Shown one piece after another: positions 8,244-18,305 of a stretch of 64,000 bases of DNA. A program made the translations under genes and the position numbers. The stretch's first letter is position 1, and each line of letters opens with the position of its first letter. The notes under the pieces are model-generated. The model was not told where the DNA came from and did not search any database. It saw only the letters and a list, made by a program, of their open reading frames with translations. The stretch comes from JANRLF01 sp033762815 (GTDB lineage Bacteria > Bacteroidota > Bacteroidia > Chitinophagales > CAIOSU01). The DNA is taken from positions 1 to 64,000 of the forward strand of contig JANRLF010000004.1 in the NCBI GenBank assembly GCA_033762815.1. The letters are read 5' to 3'.

Positions 8244-11200
8244 GTTCAATTTAGTGACCTTTTTCACCAAGTTATACTTCTCGCTGCTCAACTTCACGTA
8301 GTAGTTAGCAGAGGCTTGGCTCGATAGATCAATAATAAATTCTTTTTGCTTGGTTGCGGGAGCTTGAATTGTAAACACCAGTTCTCCAATGACATTAAAC
8401 ACTTCAATTTTACAATCTGACACTTCCGGCAAATCCACACTTACCGAAAACTTGCCACTGTTAGGATTTGGATACACTTTGAAGCTTACTAGCTCGTCCA
8501 CATTAGCAATACCAGTGGTGGAAGTGATGGTAAAGTTGAATGTCTCCACACAGTTGTTATCGTCTGTTATTGCAACGGAGTAGCTACCTGCAGCCAATCC
8601 ATTAACTGAGGTTCCAGTAGCACCAGTACTCCATTGGTAGCTGTATGGAGGAGTACCGCCACCCAAACCGAACAAGCTAGCGCTGCCAGTTGATTGGTTT
8701 ATTAAAGTTGGGGTAGTATTTATGGTTACACTTATCTCATCGGGTTCGGTGATGAAAAATTGTTGAACATTCTGACACCCGCTTTGGTCAGTTACAGTAA
8801 CGGTATATGTACCAGCAGTAAGTGTAAAGATAGAGGCATTAGTTTGGCCTGAGCTCCAGTTATAAGTATAAGGGGAAGTGCCGCCAGATACCAAAACGGT
8901 GATGCTACCAGTATTATCACCATTACAACCTGAAACATCGGTTTGGCTTCCTGTTACGTTGGGGCCTAAAGAGCTGACAACGACCGTGGCTGAAGTCGAA
9001 CAATTGTTGCCATCGGAAACAGTTACTGTGTAGCTACCAGCAGCGATACCAGCATTAGTGGCTGAAGTTTGCCCGTTGCTCCAAGAATAGGTGTATGGAG
9101 TTTGGCCCGAAACCACGTTCACCGTCGCACTACCATCAGCAGTACCTCCACAGCTAACTGGTGTGGATGAAGTGGTAAGTGATGGCCCTGACGGAGAAGA
9201 CAAGGTGGTGCTGGCAGTGGCTGTGCATCCGTTGGCATCGGTAACAATAACACTGTAAGTGCCTGCACCTAAATTGTTCAATATTGATGTGGTAGCATTA
9301 TTGGACCACAAGTAACTGTAGGAACCAGTACCACCGGTAGCAGAAGCTGTAGCCAATCCATTATTTAAGCCACAACCAGGGTTGGTGCCGCCCACAGAAA
9401 CCGATAACAAGGATGGTTGAGTGATGGACGCACTTGTGGTTTTCTGGCAACCATTGGCATCTGAAACGGTAACGGCATAATTGCCAACTCCAAGGTTCGA
9501 TAGATTCTGGTTGGTAGAGGCATTATTCCAATTGAAAGTATAGCTTGGTGTGCCGCCTGAAACATTCAAAGTGACGCTTCCGTTATTGCCACCAAAACAA
9601 CTGATGTTTTGTGCTACGGCATTTACGGTAAGGGCAGTAGGCTGGTTGATTGTATAACTTTGGGTAGCGATACAGTTATTTGCGGCAGTGACAGTAATTA
9701 AATAAGTACCTGCAGCAAGCCCAGTTAAATCTTGACTACCTTGGCCGTTGCTCCAGCTATAAGTATATGGTGAAGTACCGCCAGTAACATTGATGTCGAT
9801 GGCTCCGTTTGTTCCACCATTACACAACACATTGGTGGAAGACACTAATGAAATGGTAGGTGCACCGACATTGGTAACAGCAACTGAACCAGTCGCGGTG
9901 CAGCCTCCTGTGGCTGTTACCGTCACTTGATAGTTTCCTGCAGGTATATTGGCAATAGTTGCACTATTTCCACCATTGCTCCATAAATAGGTATATCCAC
10001 TTCCACCTGTAGGGTTAACAGTGGCACTGCCATTGCTGGTACCACAAGTAGCTTGTGTTGAGCTAGTAGATACACTAATACCTGTAGAACCACTCACGGT
10101 AGCTGTAGCAGATGCGGAACATCCACTAGCCGATGTCACTGTCACGGTGTAAGTACCTGCTGCTAGATTTGAAAGGTTGGCTGTTGATTGATTATTGTTC
10201 CATGCATAAGTATAAGGAGCTGTACCGCCAGTAACCACTGCTGTTGCAGTACCATTGCTGTTGCCACAAGTAGTAGTCGTGCCATTAGCAGTAACAGTGA
10301 TACCGCCAGATGAAGTTACGGTAGTGCTTGCAGTTCTGATACAACCTTGTGCATCGGTCAAAGTAACGGTATAGACGCCTGGAGCAAGTCCAGATGTGGT
10401 AGCTCCAGATAAACCATTGCTCCAGTTGAAAGTATAAGGTGCAGAACCACCGGTGGCTGAGGCAGTTGCCGAGCCATTGGCATTGTTACAGGTAGCATCA
10501 TTAGAACTAACCGCTATGGTAATGGCCGTTGGTTGGGAAATGTTGCCAGTTGCTGTGCCAGTACAGCCATTGGCATCGGTAATAGTGACCGTATATGAGC
10601 CAAAACTCAAGCCGGAAATATCTTCGGTGGTTTGACTGTTGCTCCAGCGGTAAGTGTAAGGGGCAGTTCCTCCAGTTGCAGTCAGATTGATACTGCCATT
10701 GGTACCGTTGAAACAGGTAACATTAGTTACGCTTACTGTTCCCGTCGGATTGTTGCGGACCACTATATACCCTGTTTTTACCAATGTATCCCTTCCATTG
10801 GCATTCACCGCTATTAAAGTTACATTATAGGTGCCAGGTGTGTTATAGGTCACCGTAGGGTTTTGACTGGTAGAAGTGGAAGGAGTACCTCCAGCAAATG
10901 TCCATGCCCAACTTGTTGGGGTATTGGTAGTGTTGTCAGTGAAAGTTACAGTTGAGCCAGCGCAAACACTGGTCGCACTTGCACTAAAATCAACTACTGG
11001 GACAGGTCCGGTTGAAGTACAAGTAATTGGAAAAATTGCTAGGTTGGAAGGAAAATTCCAAGCCGAGGTGAAATCATGCCAAGTGGCATCAGACCATTTT
11101 TCCCATGCCGTATTCGCAGCAGATGTTGTGTCCGTAGCGGCCAAGGCAACGGTATCTCCTGCTGCATAGGTCAACTCGATACCCATATAAAAGGCACCAT

Positions 11201-13532
11201 TGATGGTTATTGGACTTGCAAATGTCACTGAAGTAATAGCCGTTGTAGATAGGGTGTTAATATTAACGTCTTTACTTCCCAAAACCGTTCCGGGTGCTCC
11301 CGCTGTGCCATTGGCATCCCATACGGTCACTTTTATTTTTGAATTGGCATTGGCAAATCTTGCCTTTACAAAATAGAACAAACCGCCTGTAATTTGGGAT
11401 CCAGCAGGCAAGCTGCTAAACTTATCCGCTTTAGCCAAATCGCCATACACATTATGGCCAGCCAAGTATCCACTATCAACTGGTGCTGCAGCATCTACTG
11501 GAATGGAATATAAAGAAGTGGATGCATTGATATTGGTCAAGGTATCACAACCAGCAGGAACGGAGTTGGTAACGGTGATATAATTAGTCTTGACTTCAGA
11601 ATCAACCCCTTGTGCATTAGTGGCGTTCAATGTTACAGTATAAGTGCCCACCGTGTTATATTGAATACCAGTGGGGTTTTGTAAAGTAGAAGACCCTTGC
11701 ACGGAGCCAGGGAAAGACCAACTCCAGCTAGTAGGCGAGTTGGTAGATAAATCGGTAAAATTAACGGTGCCACCAGGAGCAATCGTCAGCGGATTACCAA
11801 CAAAGTTGGCTACAGGTGCTGCGGCAACATTTGCAATATTAATGTTGTCAAGAAAAAGTTGTTGGCCATAGTCAGTTATGTTCAAAAAACCGAATTGTAC
11901 AGAAGGTTCGCCCGCTAGTACTGCCAAACTAATGGTATCTGTCTTCCATTGACTGGAAGTTGGGACAAATCTGCTGGTAACGGTACCTGATACAGTAGCC
12001 AAACTTGCGCCCCCTTTTTGTTGCAATAGATAAAAATTCTCTCCGCAATCCAAAGAAACCAACACCGCTAAGGAATCATTGTCATTAGTACTGTATCGGG
12101 CATAGGCATAATCAAAAGTGAGCCTACCATTATTTACATTGGTAAAATTGTAAATAGGGGTAAGCAACAAATCTTGAGCCCCGATGGTAGAATAGTCGTA
12201 ATTGTTAATCATCACAGAGCTACTGCTAGTGCCATATCCACCGGCATTAGTCACCTTTCGCCAGGTAATAGTGTCGCTACCAGGATTGACCAAACCCCAA
12301 CCTGTGGGCAAGAAAGTACCTTGAAAGCCTTCTGCCAAAGGAAGGTTACTAATGCTTGATACTACTATGTACCCTGTCTTTGTCTCGGCATCGCTTCCAT
12401 TGCTATTACTTACCGTCAGTGTTACGTTGTAGGTACCCGGTGTATTGTAGGTAATAGTAGGATTTTGTTGGCTAGAAGTAGAAGGCGTGCCCCCTTGAAA
12501 AGACCAAGACCAAGAAGTTGGGCTTCCCGATGATGCATCGGTAAATTGCACGCTACCACCAGGGCAGGTAGTAGTAGTGCTTGAAGTAAAATCAGCCACT
12601 GGTGCAGTAGGTGCGCCACTGCTGCAGCCCGAAGAGTTCAAAAGGCTTGACCTAATTTGGGTCAATACTTGGTTCATGTAATTGGCTTGTTGAGTGGTGA
12701 ACATGTGCGGGTCACTGCAGTAATCCATAAAGTTTTCATATTGGGTACCAGGGCTTGGAGCGCTACATTGGATGGTTGCAGAGCAAAAATAGTTGGGTCC
12801 GTTAGTAGGTGGGGTATCCGTAAAACCATCGTCAGTACTGCATGAAGCATCATCTGCCCATGGGTGTTCCAATCCAAAGTAATGGCCTATTTCGTGGGTG
12901 GCGGTGCGTCCCAAGCCATTGTTATAACCTAAGCTGTAATCAATCACCAATCCATCGATACTACTTCCATGCACTCCAGATGTACCCAGATAAGCATAGC
13001 CCGCTACGCCGCCGTTCGTGTTGCCGCAAAGGTCAACAATCCAGATATTCAGAAATTGACTGTTATTAATGGCACTACTACCCCCTGATGAGTTGAATTT
13101 CATATCATCAGTTTCCGTATCCGGGTCAAAACAGGTTTTAGTGGTTGATTTTCTGATAATAGTATCCAAACAAAACTGTATTTGCGGATTGCCTATCACG
13201 CTTGTAAAAGCCGAGCGCACTTGACTCAAATCATTGTTAGTAGCGGAATAGTCCGCATTCAAAGTGTTGATTAGATTATTGATGGAGGCTGTAGAAACAT
13301 TCTCCGCAGTAGTATTATAAACTACATGCACCACTACCGATATGGTGCGAGTGCCCCTGCTGTTGCCAGGTGCCGCAGACAGTAAGTTTTGCTTCATTGA
13401 CTGCATAGCCATTTCCAAATCAGGGTGCTTTTGGAAACGCTTCTCTGTTGCTTGGTGGCTATAACAATGGCTTTGCGAATAAGAAAAATGTGCAGAAAAT
13501 AGAAAGGTGAGTAGATAGATGATTTTTTTCAT
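8241..13532 (-). CDS. Giant T9SS-secreted M43-family metalloprotease with PKD and SprB repeats
   Basis: A 1763-residue secreted protein. After a signal peptide (MKKIIYLLTFLFSAHFSYSQ) comes a pappalysin-type M43 zinc protease domain. Its zinc motif is HEIGHYFGLEH, with His213, His217 and His223 as ligands and Glu214 as catalytic base; the Met-turn is NFMDYCSD (Met269). PKD domains lie at about 311-391, 572-652 and 845-925. A jelly-roll-like domain (about 395-568) separates the first two. Ten SprB-type repeats (about 928-1680) share cores such as GGTAPYTYRWSN and GTYTVTVTDANGC. The C-terminus (about 1682-1763, VYPNPNSGKFSV) is a type A T9SS sorting domain. It is likely a cell-surface protease/adhesin. 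No partner gene is adjacent. Confidence 0.95.
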   Translation of the reverse strand: MKKIIYLLTFLFSAHFSYSQSHCYSHQATEKRFQKHPDLEMAMQSMKQNLLSAAPGNSRGTRTISVVVHVVYNTTAENVSTASINNLINTLNADYSATNNDLSQVRSAFTSVIGNPQIQFCLDTIIRKSTTKTCFDPDTETDDMKFNSSGGSSAINNSQFLNIWIVDLCGNTNGGVAGYAYLGTSGVHGSSIDGLVIDYSLGYNNGLGRTATHEIGHYFGLEHPWADDASCSTDDGFTDTPPTNGPNYFCSATIQCSAPSPGTQYENFMDYCSDPHMFTTQQANYMNQVLTQIRSSLLNSSGCSSGAPTAPVADFTSSTTTTCPGGSVQFTDASSGSPTSWSWSFQGGTPSTSSQQNPTITYNTPGTYNVTLTVSNSNGSDAETKTGYIVVSSISNLPLAEGFQGTFLPTGWGLVNPGSDTITWRKVTNAGGYGTSSSSVMINNYDYSTIGAQDLLLTPIYNFTNVNNGRLTFDYAYARYSTNDNDSLAVLVSLDCGENFYLLQQKGGASLATVSGTVTSRFVPTSSQWKTDTISLAVLAGEPSVQFGFLNITDYGQQLFLDNINIANVAAAPVANFVGNPLTIAPGGTVNFTDLSTNSPTSWSWSFPGSVQGSSTLQNPTGIQYNTVGTYTVTLNATNAQGVDSEVKTNYITVTNSVPAGCDTLTNINASTSLYSIPVDAAAPVDSGYLAGHNVYGDLAKADKFSSLPAGSQITGGLFYFVKARFANANSKIKVTVWDANGTAGAPGTVLGSKDVNINTLSTTAITSVTFASPITINGAFYMGIELTYAAGDTVALAATDTTSAANTAWEKWSDATWHDFTSAWNFPSNLAIFPITCTSTGPVPVVDFSASATSVCAGSTVTFTDNTTNTPTSWAWTFAGGTPSTSTSQNPTVTYNTPGTYNVTLIAVNANGRDTLVKTGYIVVRNNPTGTVSVTNVTCFNGTNGSINLTATGGTAPYTYRWSNSQTTEDISGLSFGSYTVTITDANGCTGTATGNISQPTAITIAVSSNDATCNNANGSATASATGGSAPYTFNWSNGLSGATTSGLAPGVYTVTLTDAQGCIRTASTTVTSSGGITVTANGTTTTCGNSNGTATAVVTGGTAPYTYAWNNNQSTANLSNLAAGTYTVTVTSASGCSASATATVSGSTGISVSTSSTQATCGTSNGSATVNPTGGSGYTYLWSNGGNSATIANIPAGNYQVTVTATGGCTATGSVAVTNVGAPTISLVSSTNVLCNGGTNGAIDINVTGGTSPYTYSWSNGQGSQDLTGLAAGTYLITVTAANNCIATQSYTINQPTALTVNAVAQNISCFGGNNGSVTLNVSGGTPSYTFNWNNASTNQNLSNLGVGNYAVTVSDANGCQKTTSASITQPSLLSVSVGGTNPGCGLNNGLATASATGGTGSYSYLWSNNATTSILNNLGAGTYSVIVTDANGCTATASTTLSSPSGPSLTTSSTPVSCGGTADGSATVNVVSGQTPYTYSWSNGQTSATNAGIAAGSYTVTVSDGNNCSTSATVVVSSLGPNVTGSQTDVSGCNGDNTGSITVLVSGGTSPYTYNWSSGQTNASIFTLTAGTYTVTVTDQSGCQNVQQFFITEPDEISVTINTTPTLINQSTGSASLFGLGGGTPPYSYQWSTGATGTSVNGLAAGSYSVAITDDNNCVETFNFTITSTTGIANVDELVSFKVYPNPNSGKFSVSVDLPEVSDCKIEVFNVIGELVFTIQAPATKQKEFIIDLSSQASANYYVKLSSEKYNLVKKVTKLN
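8600..10740 (-). repeat. DNA encoding ten SprB-type protein repeats
   Basis: Coding tandem repeats of about 220-240 bp, diverged at the DNA level, encode ten domains of 70-80 residues in the M43 protein; the last copy is degenerate and lacks the Cys. Such arrays can change copy number by recombination and may misassemble in short-read data. Confidence 0.85.
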
Positions 13533-13564
13533 ACGGCTATTGATAAATTGGGAGCATAAAGATA

Positions 13565-13572
13565 CAAATATA
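13565..13572 (-). promoter_or_regulatory. Candidate -7 promoter element for the M43 protease gene
   Basis: On the minus strand this reads TATATTTG, a perfect TAnnTTTG match, and lies 33 bp before the ATG at 13532. No clear -33 TTTG is seen at normal spacing. Confidence 0.4.
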
Positions 13573-13605
13573 GCCGCTTACCCAATGTAAAATTCTGTAT
13601 AAGAT

Positions 13606-14094
13606 TTAAACAGGGAAAGTTATCTTTAGCTTTTCCACTATATGAAAAGCCGCTGGACAGATTGCCGTATTCTTAAGTGTCAAATCCAATAGCTGATGGA
13701 ATTTCTTCCTATCGGTATGCGGGTAGCCTTGACAGGCCACTGGCCGAATGGCATAAATAGAGCAGTAGTTGTCACTGCCCAAGAAAGCACATGGAGAAGA
13801 CTGCAATACGTAATCATGGTCCTCGTCCACACGCAGGTATTTTTCTACCAATTGGGAAGGACGCATTCTTAAGTAACTCGCTATACGCTCAATATCTTTC
13901 TGGGTAAACACAGGGCTAGTTGTTTTGCAGCAATTGGCGCACTTCAAACAATCAATTTGTTCAAAAGCTTCTTGATGTAGCTGCACCATTACGTCGTCCA
14001 ATTGCTTTGGAGGCTTTTGCTTCAATCGGGCAAAGTAGCGCTTATTTTCCTTTAACTTCAGTTTTGCCCGGTGAGGCAAATCTTTCAATTCCAT
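13606..14094 (-). CDS. YkgJ-family cysteine cluster protein
   Basis: A 162-residue cytoplasmic protein of the YkgJ/UPF0153 family. Clustered cysteines CLKCANCC, then SPCAF, DNYCSIYAIRPVACQGYP and ICPAAF match the family's putative zinc or iron-sulfur binding pattern. Function is not established. It lies 3 bp downstream of the HMA-domain gene at 14098-14430, so the two are probably co-transcribed; a link to metal handling is plausible but inferred. Confidence 0.88.
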   Translation of the reverse strand: MELKDLPHRAKLKLKENKRYFARLKQKPPKQLDDVMVQLHQEAFEQIDCLKCANCCKTTSPVFTQKDIERIASYLRMRPSQLVEKYLRVDEDHDYVLQSSPCAFLGSDNYCSIYAIRPVACQGYPHTDRKKFHQLLDLTLKNTAICPAAFHIVEKLKITFPV

Positions 14095-14097
14095 AGC

Positions 14098-14430
14098 CTA
14101 ATATCCCAGGTCCATTTGGCAACAAGCTGGCAAGGCCTCAAATGCAGCTTTATCTGCCTTAAGGTCGTCAGCATCATAACCTGCCTTCGATACTTTTTCG
14201 CGAATGGCCGAAACAGTTGTTTTATCTGGGCTAAACTTCACCGTAAGCACCTTAGTTTTCAAATCCAGCTTAGCAGACTTTACTCCGTTAATTTCAAAAA
14301 CAGCCTTTTCTATCCGCTCTTTGCATTCACCGCAAATAGCCGATGTTTTAATTTCAACGGTCTCGGTACCGCCAGCTATAGCTCGAAGCGTAAACAAAAG
14401 GGTAACGAACAGTAAAAAAAACTTGTGCAT
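14098..14430 (-). CDS. Exported heavy-metal-associated (HMA) domain protein
   Basis: A 110-residue protein. A signal peptide of about 20 residues (MHKFFLLFVTLLFTLRAIAG) is followed by a single ferredoxin-like HMA domain. The metal-binding loop SAICGECKERI has Cys33 and Cys36 in CxxC spacing (CGEC). A further CC pair near the C-terminus (LPACCQMD) could add ligands. Such proteins carry Cu(I), Zn(II) or Hg(II); with no transporter next door the metal is unknown. The next gene downstream is the cysteine-rich YkgJ protein. Confidence 0.85.
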   Translation of the reverse strand: MHKFFLLFVTLLFTLRAIAGGTETVEIKTSAICGECKERIEKAVFEINGVKSAKLDLKTKVLTVKFSPDKTTVSAIREKVSKAGYDADDLKADKAAFEALPACCQMDLGY

Positions 14431-14471
14431 GGGTGTATTTTTGTTTTTAACGATAAGCTTGGGTTAAAGAT

Positions 14472-15425
14472 TCAAAACCATCTTTTGCGAAGAAAGAACC
14501 AGGCTAGCATAGTTGCCAAGCCTGTAGAAAGCAACAAAACAAACAAATATGCGTACTTCCCTTCCGAAACGGGAAGCTTCATGTTCATTCCGTAAAAGCT
14601 GGTCACCAAAGTTGGTACCATCAGAACAATCGTTACTGATGTAAGCCGCTTCATCACCACGTTCAAGTTGTTGGATATAATGGAAGCGAAGGCATCTAAG
14701 GTGCCATTCAATATGTTGGTATATACATTGCTCATTTCCAAAGCCTGGCTATTGTCTACCAATATATCCTGAAATAAATCGTGCTGTTCTTCATCATCCT
14801 TCAGGGCCAGTAAATCTACCCTTTGCATCTTCATCATCAACAGCTCGTTCGCCCTTAAAGTGGTAACGAAATATACCAATGATTTCTGTAGGTTCATGAG
14901 CTCCAACAGTTCATTGTTGCGCGACGAGTTGTAAAGTTCTTCCTCGTACTGGGTGCGCTTATTATTGATTTGCTTTAGATAGTGAAGAAAATAGAACACG
15001 TTCCTATCCAGCAATTGTAACACGAATCTGGTTTTGTTGGCAGGGTCAAAACGCTTTATCCGCTTGTTGATAAAACTATCAATAACAGGATTGTTATACG
15101 GGCTGATTGTAATAACATACTCAGGGGTCAAAATTACCCCAATAGGAATAGTTATATAAAGCACATTGATATCATTGATCAATTCCCCCTCGTTAACGAT
15201 GGGGGTGTTGAGTACTATCAGTTTAATATCATCCTCCACTTCAAAGCGAGAACGCTCGTTGATGTCAATTGAGTCGGTCAAAAAATCCAATGGTACCTGA
15301 TACTGCTCACTCAGTATTTCCAAGGTTTCCGTATCGAAGGGAGGATAGATGTTTACCCAACAATCTTTTTCAGGCGCATCGAGCTTTGTCAGCTCCCCTT
15401 CTATCTTTTTGAAGATTTCAACCAT
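14472..15425 (-). CDS. corA: CorA-family magnesium/cobalt channel
   Basis: A 317-residue protein of the CorA superfamily, a pentameric inner-membrane Mg2+ channel. It has a large cytoplasmic alpha/beta N-domain (1-250), two C-terminal transmembrane helices, and the signature YGMNMKLP (GMN filter) between them. The C-terminus LRKRWF is basic as usual. The start ATG at 15425 gives the normal length. It is transcribed on the same strand as its neighbours but separated by more than 40 bp on each side. Confidence 0.94.
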   Translation of the reverse strand: MVEIFKKIEGELTKLDAPEKDCWVNIYPPFDTETLEILSEQYQVPLDFLTDSIDINERSRFEVEDDIKLIVLNTPIVNEGELINDINVLYITIPIGVILTPEYVITISPYNNPVIDSFINKRIKRFDPANKTRFVLQLLDRNVFYFLHYLKQINNKRTQYEEELYNSSRNNELLELMNLQKSLVYFVTTLRANELLMMKMQRVDLLALKDDEEQHDLFQDILVDNSQALEMSNVYTNILNGTLDAFASIISNNLNVVMKRLTSVTIVLMVPTLVTSFYGMNMKLPVSEGKYAYLFVLLLSTGLATMLAWFFLRKRWF

Positions 15426-15507
15426 GGCCTGAACTGTTTAATGGCCTATATAATCAAAGGCGCAAATTAACAAATTTTATGGGCGTAAAACTACTCACGT
15501 ATGTTTA

Positions 15508-16266
15508 CTATTTTTTGGGAGTTTGTACTTGTGGCTGTTGCGTTGGTTTTGAGGCCAACTCCAAGTTGTTTTTCGCCAACATAAAGGTAGGTTCAAGTTT
15601 CAGCGCGTCCTCAAAGCTTTTCTTCGCTAGTTCAGGCTGGTTCAATTCCAGATAGATTACGCCGTTCATGTTCAACACCGCTGCCTTAATAGAAACATCT
15701 TGCGATTGGCGGTTGGCATCGCTGATATTGATTTTTTGGTCGCTATCCTTGCTGGACAATATTTTGTCAATAGTAGCACCGCATTCGCCATAGCGTTTCA
15801 AGGTATACTGCAGGGTAGCAATTTTGTATTGGTGCATCACGCTCTTGGTAAGTTTGTATAGCTTCTCATAACTTTCCAGTGATTCCTTGTATAAGCCTAG
15901 ATTCTGCTGAGAGATGGCAACAATCTCAAGGATGTTCTGATTGGTGTCGCTCTTTTCCAATATCTCCGTGCCTACTAACAACGATTGTACGTATTGACCG
16001 TTGTTATAATATAGGTAGGTCAATGTATCTTTCAAAGTAGCCTCATTTGGGTTATAGGCAATCATATTGAACACTGCATTGATAGCAGTTTGAAAATCAT
16101 TGTACTTTAGAGCGTTGCGGTAAATAGCCTTGTTCACATCATAAGGCGCTGTAGTGCTGGTAACGTTGCCCACCGGTGAAACTGGGCTAGTTTCTTTGCC
16201 CTTCTGCGCAAAAACCATAGATGATAGCATCAAAAAGAAACAGATTGCCTGTACTTGCAATTTCAT
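15508..16266 (-). CDS. Exported tetratricopeptide-repeat protein
   Basis: A 252-residue protein with a signal peptide (MKLQVQAICFFLMLSSMVFAQ) and TPR-like helical repeats from about residue 45 to 240; the clearest copy is NMNGVIYLELNQPELAKKSFEDA. It ends in a Gln/Pro-rich tail (KPTQQPQVQTPKK). Probably a periplasmic scaffold; the partner is unknown. It lies downstream of the T9SS cargo gene at 16347, but a terminator separates them. Confidence 0.82.
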   Translation of the reverse strand: MKLQVQAICFFLMLSSMVFAQKGKETSPVSPVGNVTSTTAPYDVNKAIYRNALKYNDFQTAINAVFNMIAYNPNEATLKDTLTYLYYNNGQYVQSLLVGTEILEKSDTNQNILEIVAISQQNLGLYKESLESYEKLYKLTKSVMHQYKIATLQYTLKRYGECGATIDKILSSKDSDQKINISDANRQSQDVSIKAAVLNMNGVIYLELNQPELAKKSFEDALKLEPTFMLAKNNLELASKPTQQPQVQTPKK

Positions 16267-16290
16267 ATTCCGATAGTTTGGGAGGTATGT

Positions 16291-16327
16291 AAATAAAAAA
16301 GGTTAGGCATAAAACCTAACCTTTAGT
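16291..16327 (-). terminator. Rho-independent terminator after the T9SS protein gene
   Basis: A perfect 10-bp inverted repeat (AAAGGTTAGG at 16298-16307 with CCTAACCTTT at 16315-16324) is followed on the minus strand by a TTTTTTATTT tract. It lies 22 bp past the stop of the gene at 16347. Confidence 0.88.
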
Positions 16328-16346
16328 TATTGCAAATTTATTGAAA

Positions 16347-18050
16347 TTATTTAGTTACAACTAATTTTTTGTTGAAGGTTTCCTCACCTACTTTGATAAT
16401 AGCAAAGTAAGTACCATCAGCCAAATCCTTGATATCAAAACTAAACTGGTTTGAACCGATTTCAGTATCTTTTGTAACAGATTGTACTGCTTGGCCCAAT
16501 GTGTTATAAAGGGTAATACTTACGGGCTTTACATCATCGGAAGTGATATCAATACGGGTTACATTGCTGGTAGGGTTAGGTATAAACTCACTAACCGCAA
16601 AAGTAGATTCTGAAGATAAACGTGCCGTAACAATTGAGGAGTATTCAAACTCGCCGTTGAAATCCAACTGCTTCAAACGGTAGTAATAGTTTTTGTTAGA
16701 CATCACATCGTGGTCAGCATAATTATAGTTCAATTGCAAAGTGCTATTGCCAGCGCCTTCAACCCATCCGATATTTTCGAAAGAAACACCGTCGAAACTC
16801 TTTTCAACTTCGAAACCAGCATTATTGGTCTCCGTAGCGGTTACCCATCTTACATCAATGTATTTATTGTCAACCGGCACTGCATTTACTGATACCAGTT
16901 CAACCGGCAGTCCTGCACCGCCATAGTTGCCGGCACCACCGAATGCGGAAAATTTATTCAACGAGGTAGCTGTGATACCGGCAGGGTAATTGGCAACATA
17001 AGAAGAGATGATAGCTATACCATCGCAATATGTTCCAGAATTGAGCACGCTGCTGGTCCAGTCAGAACTTAGAGCTATTGGAGCACCTGAAGCATCATGG
17101 GAAGGCTGTCTAATAATTTTGTAATAATCAGAGCCTGCAGGTTGACCGGCGGCCAAAGCATTTACTACGGTAGGTGAAGGCGACAAGGTGATATCGTACA
17201 ACCAACCGTTGAAATTGTCAATATTGGTTCCACTAGCGTTAACGGCATCTATCTGCCAATAACCAAAGTTTTGTACCATTTGGTTAAGGGTGATGTTGTT
17301 GCCAGGATATCCAGGAAGGTTACATTGACCTACATGGAAGATGCTACCTAAACTTGATTGAGGAATAAATTTAACCCTAAGTTCATCTGCTTGAACGGGG
17401 GCTGTATTCAGACGGATTGCCACAGGAAGGTAGCGCTCCGCACTAGGAATATTAGTTAGTTGCGTAAAATCACCCCTGTAATAAGGGAAACTGTGTAGTG
17501 TAGAAGGTTGGCCAGAAACAATCTTCTTCCTGAATTCGCCAGTAGTGAAATAGACGTGATTGTTCTGATTGAAATTGGTAACAGTGCCACTAGAACCTAT
17601 TGTTAAATTCCTGTTTTTCATAATCAAATCACCACCGTTCAGGTTTAGGGTTCCATTTACCCTAACATCGGCTGTAGCTTCCACACCGAAAGGGTTGTTG
17701 GCTATAACCGTGTAGCCATTGGTACTTTCCAAGTTTTGAAACACCAAATTGCCGGAGGAATTTGTCAACATTTGCGGTGTACCAGCAGTGGCAGTAAACT
17801 TAACCAGCCTTTCACCTGAAGAGCCATTGGAAATAGTTCCGTCTGTCCTATCGTTTTGGTAATCTCCTTTAATTTCCAATGTGCCATCATTTGTCATGGA
17901 ACCAGTAGAAGCTATCTGCACCTTGCCGTTTACATAAATCAATCCAGTTGGCTCCACCGTCACTGCGCCGGCATTATAGAACGCCGTTTGAGCTTGCGCG
18001 CCCATTGCACCCATCAGGGCAAACAACACTACCAGGTAATTTTTTCTCAT
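16347..18050 (-). CDS. T9SS type A sorting-domain protein, 567 residues
   Basis: The ATG at 18050 (MRKNYLVVLFALMGAMGAQAQ, a clear signal peptide) is preferred over an upstream start 19 codons earlier that would bury it. The N-terminal half is rich in short Asn/Gly/Thr beta repeats (GTLEIKGDY, RNLTIGSSGTV) resembling a right-handed beta-helix. A fibronectin-like region follows (WVTATETNNAGFEVEKSFDG), a type often found just before T9SS tails. The last ~80 residues (FIPNPTSNVTRI, then FNKKLVVTK) form the sorting domain. Surface or secreted cargo; no enzymatic motif is recognisable. Confidence 0.88.
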   Translation of the reverse strand: MRKNYLVVLFALMGAMGAQAQTAFYNAGAVTVEPTGLIYVNGKVQIASTGSMTNDGTLEIKGDYQNDRTDGTISNGSSGERLVKFTATAGTPQMLTNSSGNLVFQNLESTNGYTVIANNPFGVEATADVRVNGTLNLNGGDLIMKNRNLTIGSSGTVTNFNQNNHVYFTTGEFRKKIVSGQPSTLHSFPYYRGDFTQLTNIPSAERYLPVAIRLNTAPVQADELRVKFIPQSSLGSIFHVGQCNLPGYPGNNITLNQMVQNFGYWQIDAVNASGTNIDNFNGWLYDITLSPSPTVVNALAAGQPAGSDYYKIIRQPSHDASGAPIALSSDWTSSVLNSGTYCDGIAIISSYVANYPAGITATSLNKFSAFGGAGNYGGAGLPVELVSVNAVPVDNKYIDVRWVTATETNNAGFEVEKSFDGVSFENIGWVEGAGNSTLQLNYNYADHDVMSNKNYYYRLKQLDFNGEFEYSSIVTARLSSESTFAVSEFIPNPTSNVTRIDITSDDVKPVSITLYNTLGQAVQSVTKDTEIGSNQFSFDIKDLADGTYFAIIKVGEETFNKKLVVTK

Positions 18051-18305
18051 TTTTTCACTTTTTTGTTGTAACAAAATCCATCCCCAACCGTAAACGAAAG
18101 ACAACAAGTAAAACTAGTCAGAATCATCCAAATAGTCAATACATTGACTGTCATTTCTTACTACAATGTAATATCCTTTTTTGCCGAAATCAAGTTAATT
18201 TTTTAAAAGTAGTTTGTAATTGAGGCCAAATAAGGTTTTAACAAGGTTTTACAGTTAATGTTTCAAGATAAACAAAGCGATATTTAACTTTAGCTTAAAA
18301 CAGCT

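Noticed and set aside
8600..10740. Regularly spaced similar DNA segments resembling a repeat array
   Set aside because: They are diverged coding repeats (SprB domains) of about 230 bp in one large gene, not short identical repeats with unique spacers, so not a CRISPR array.
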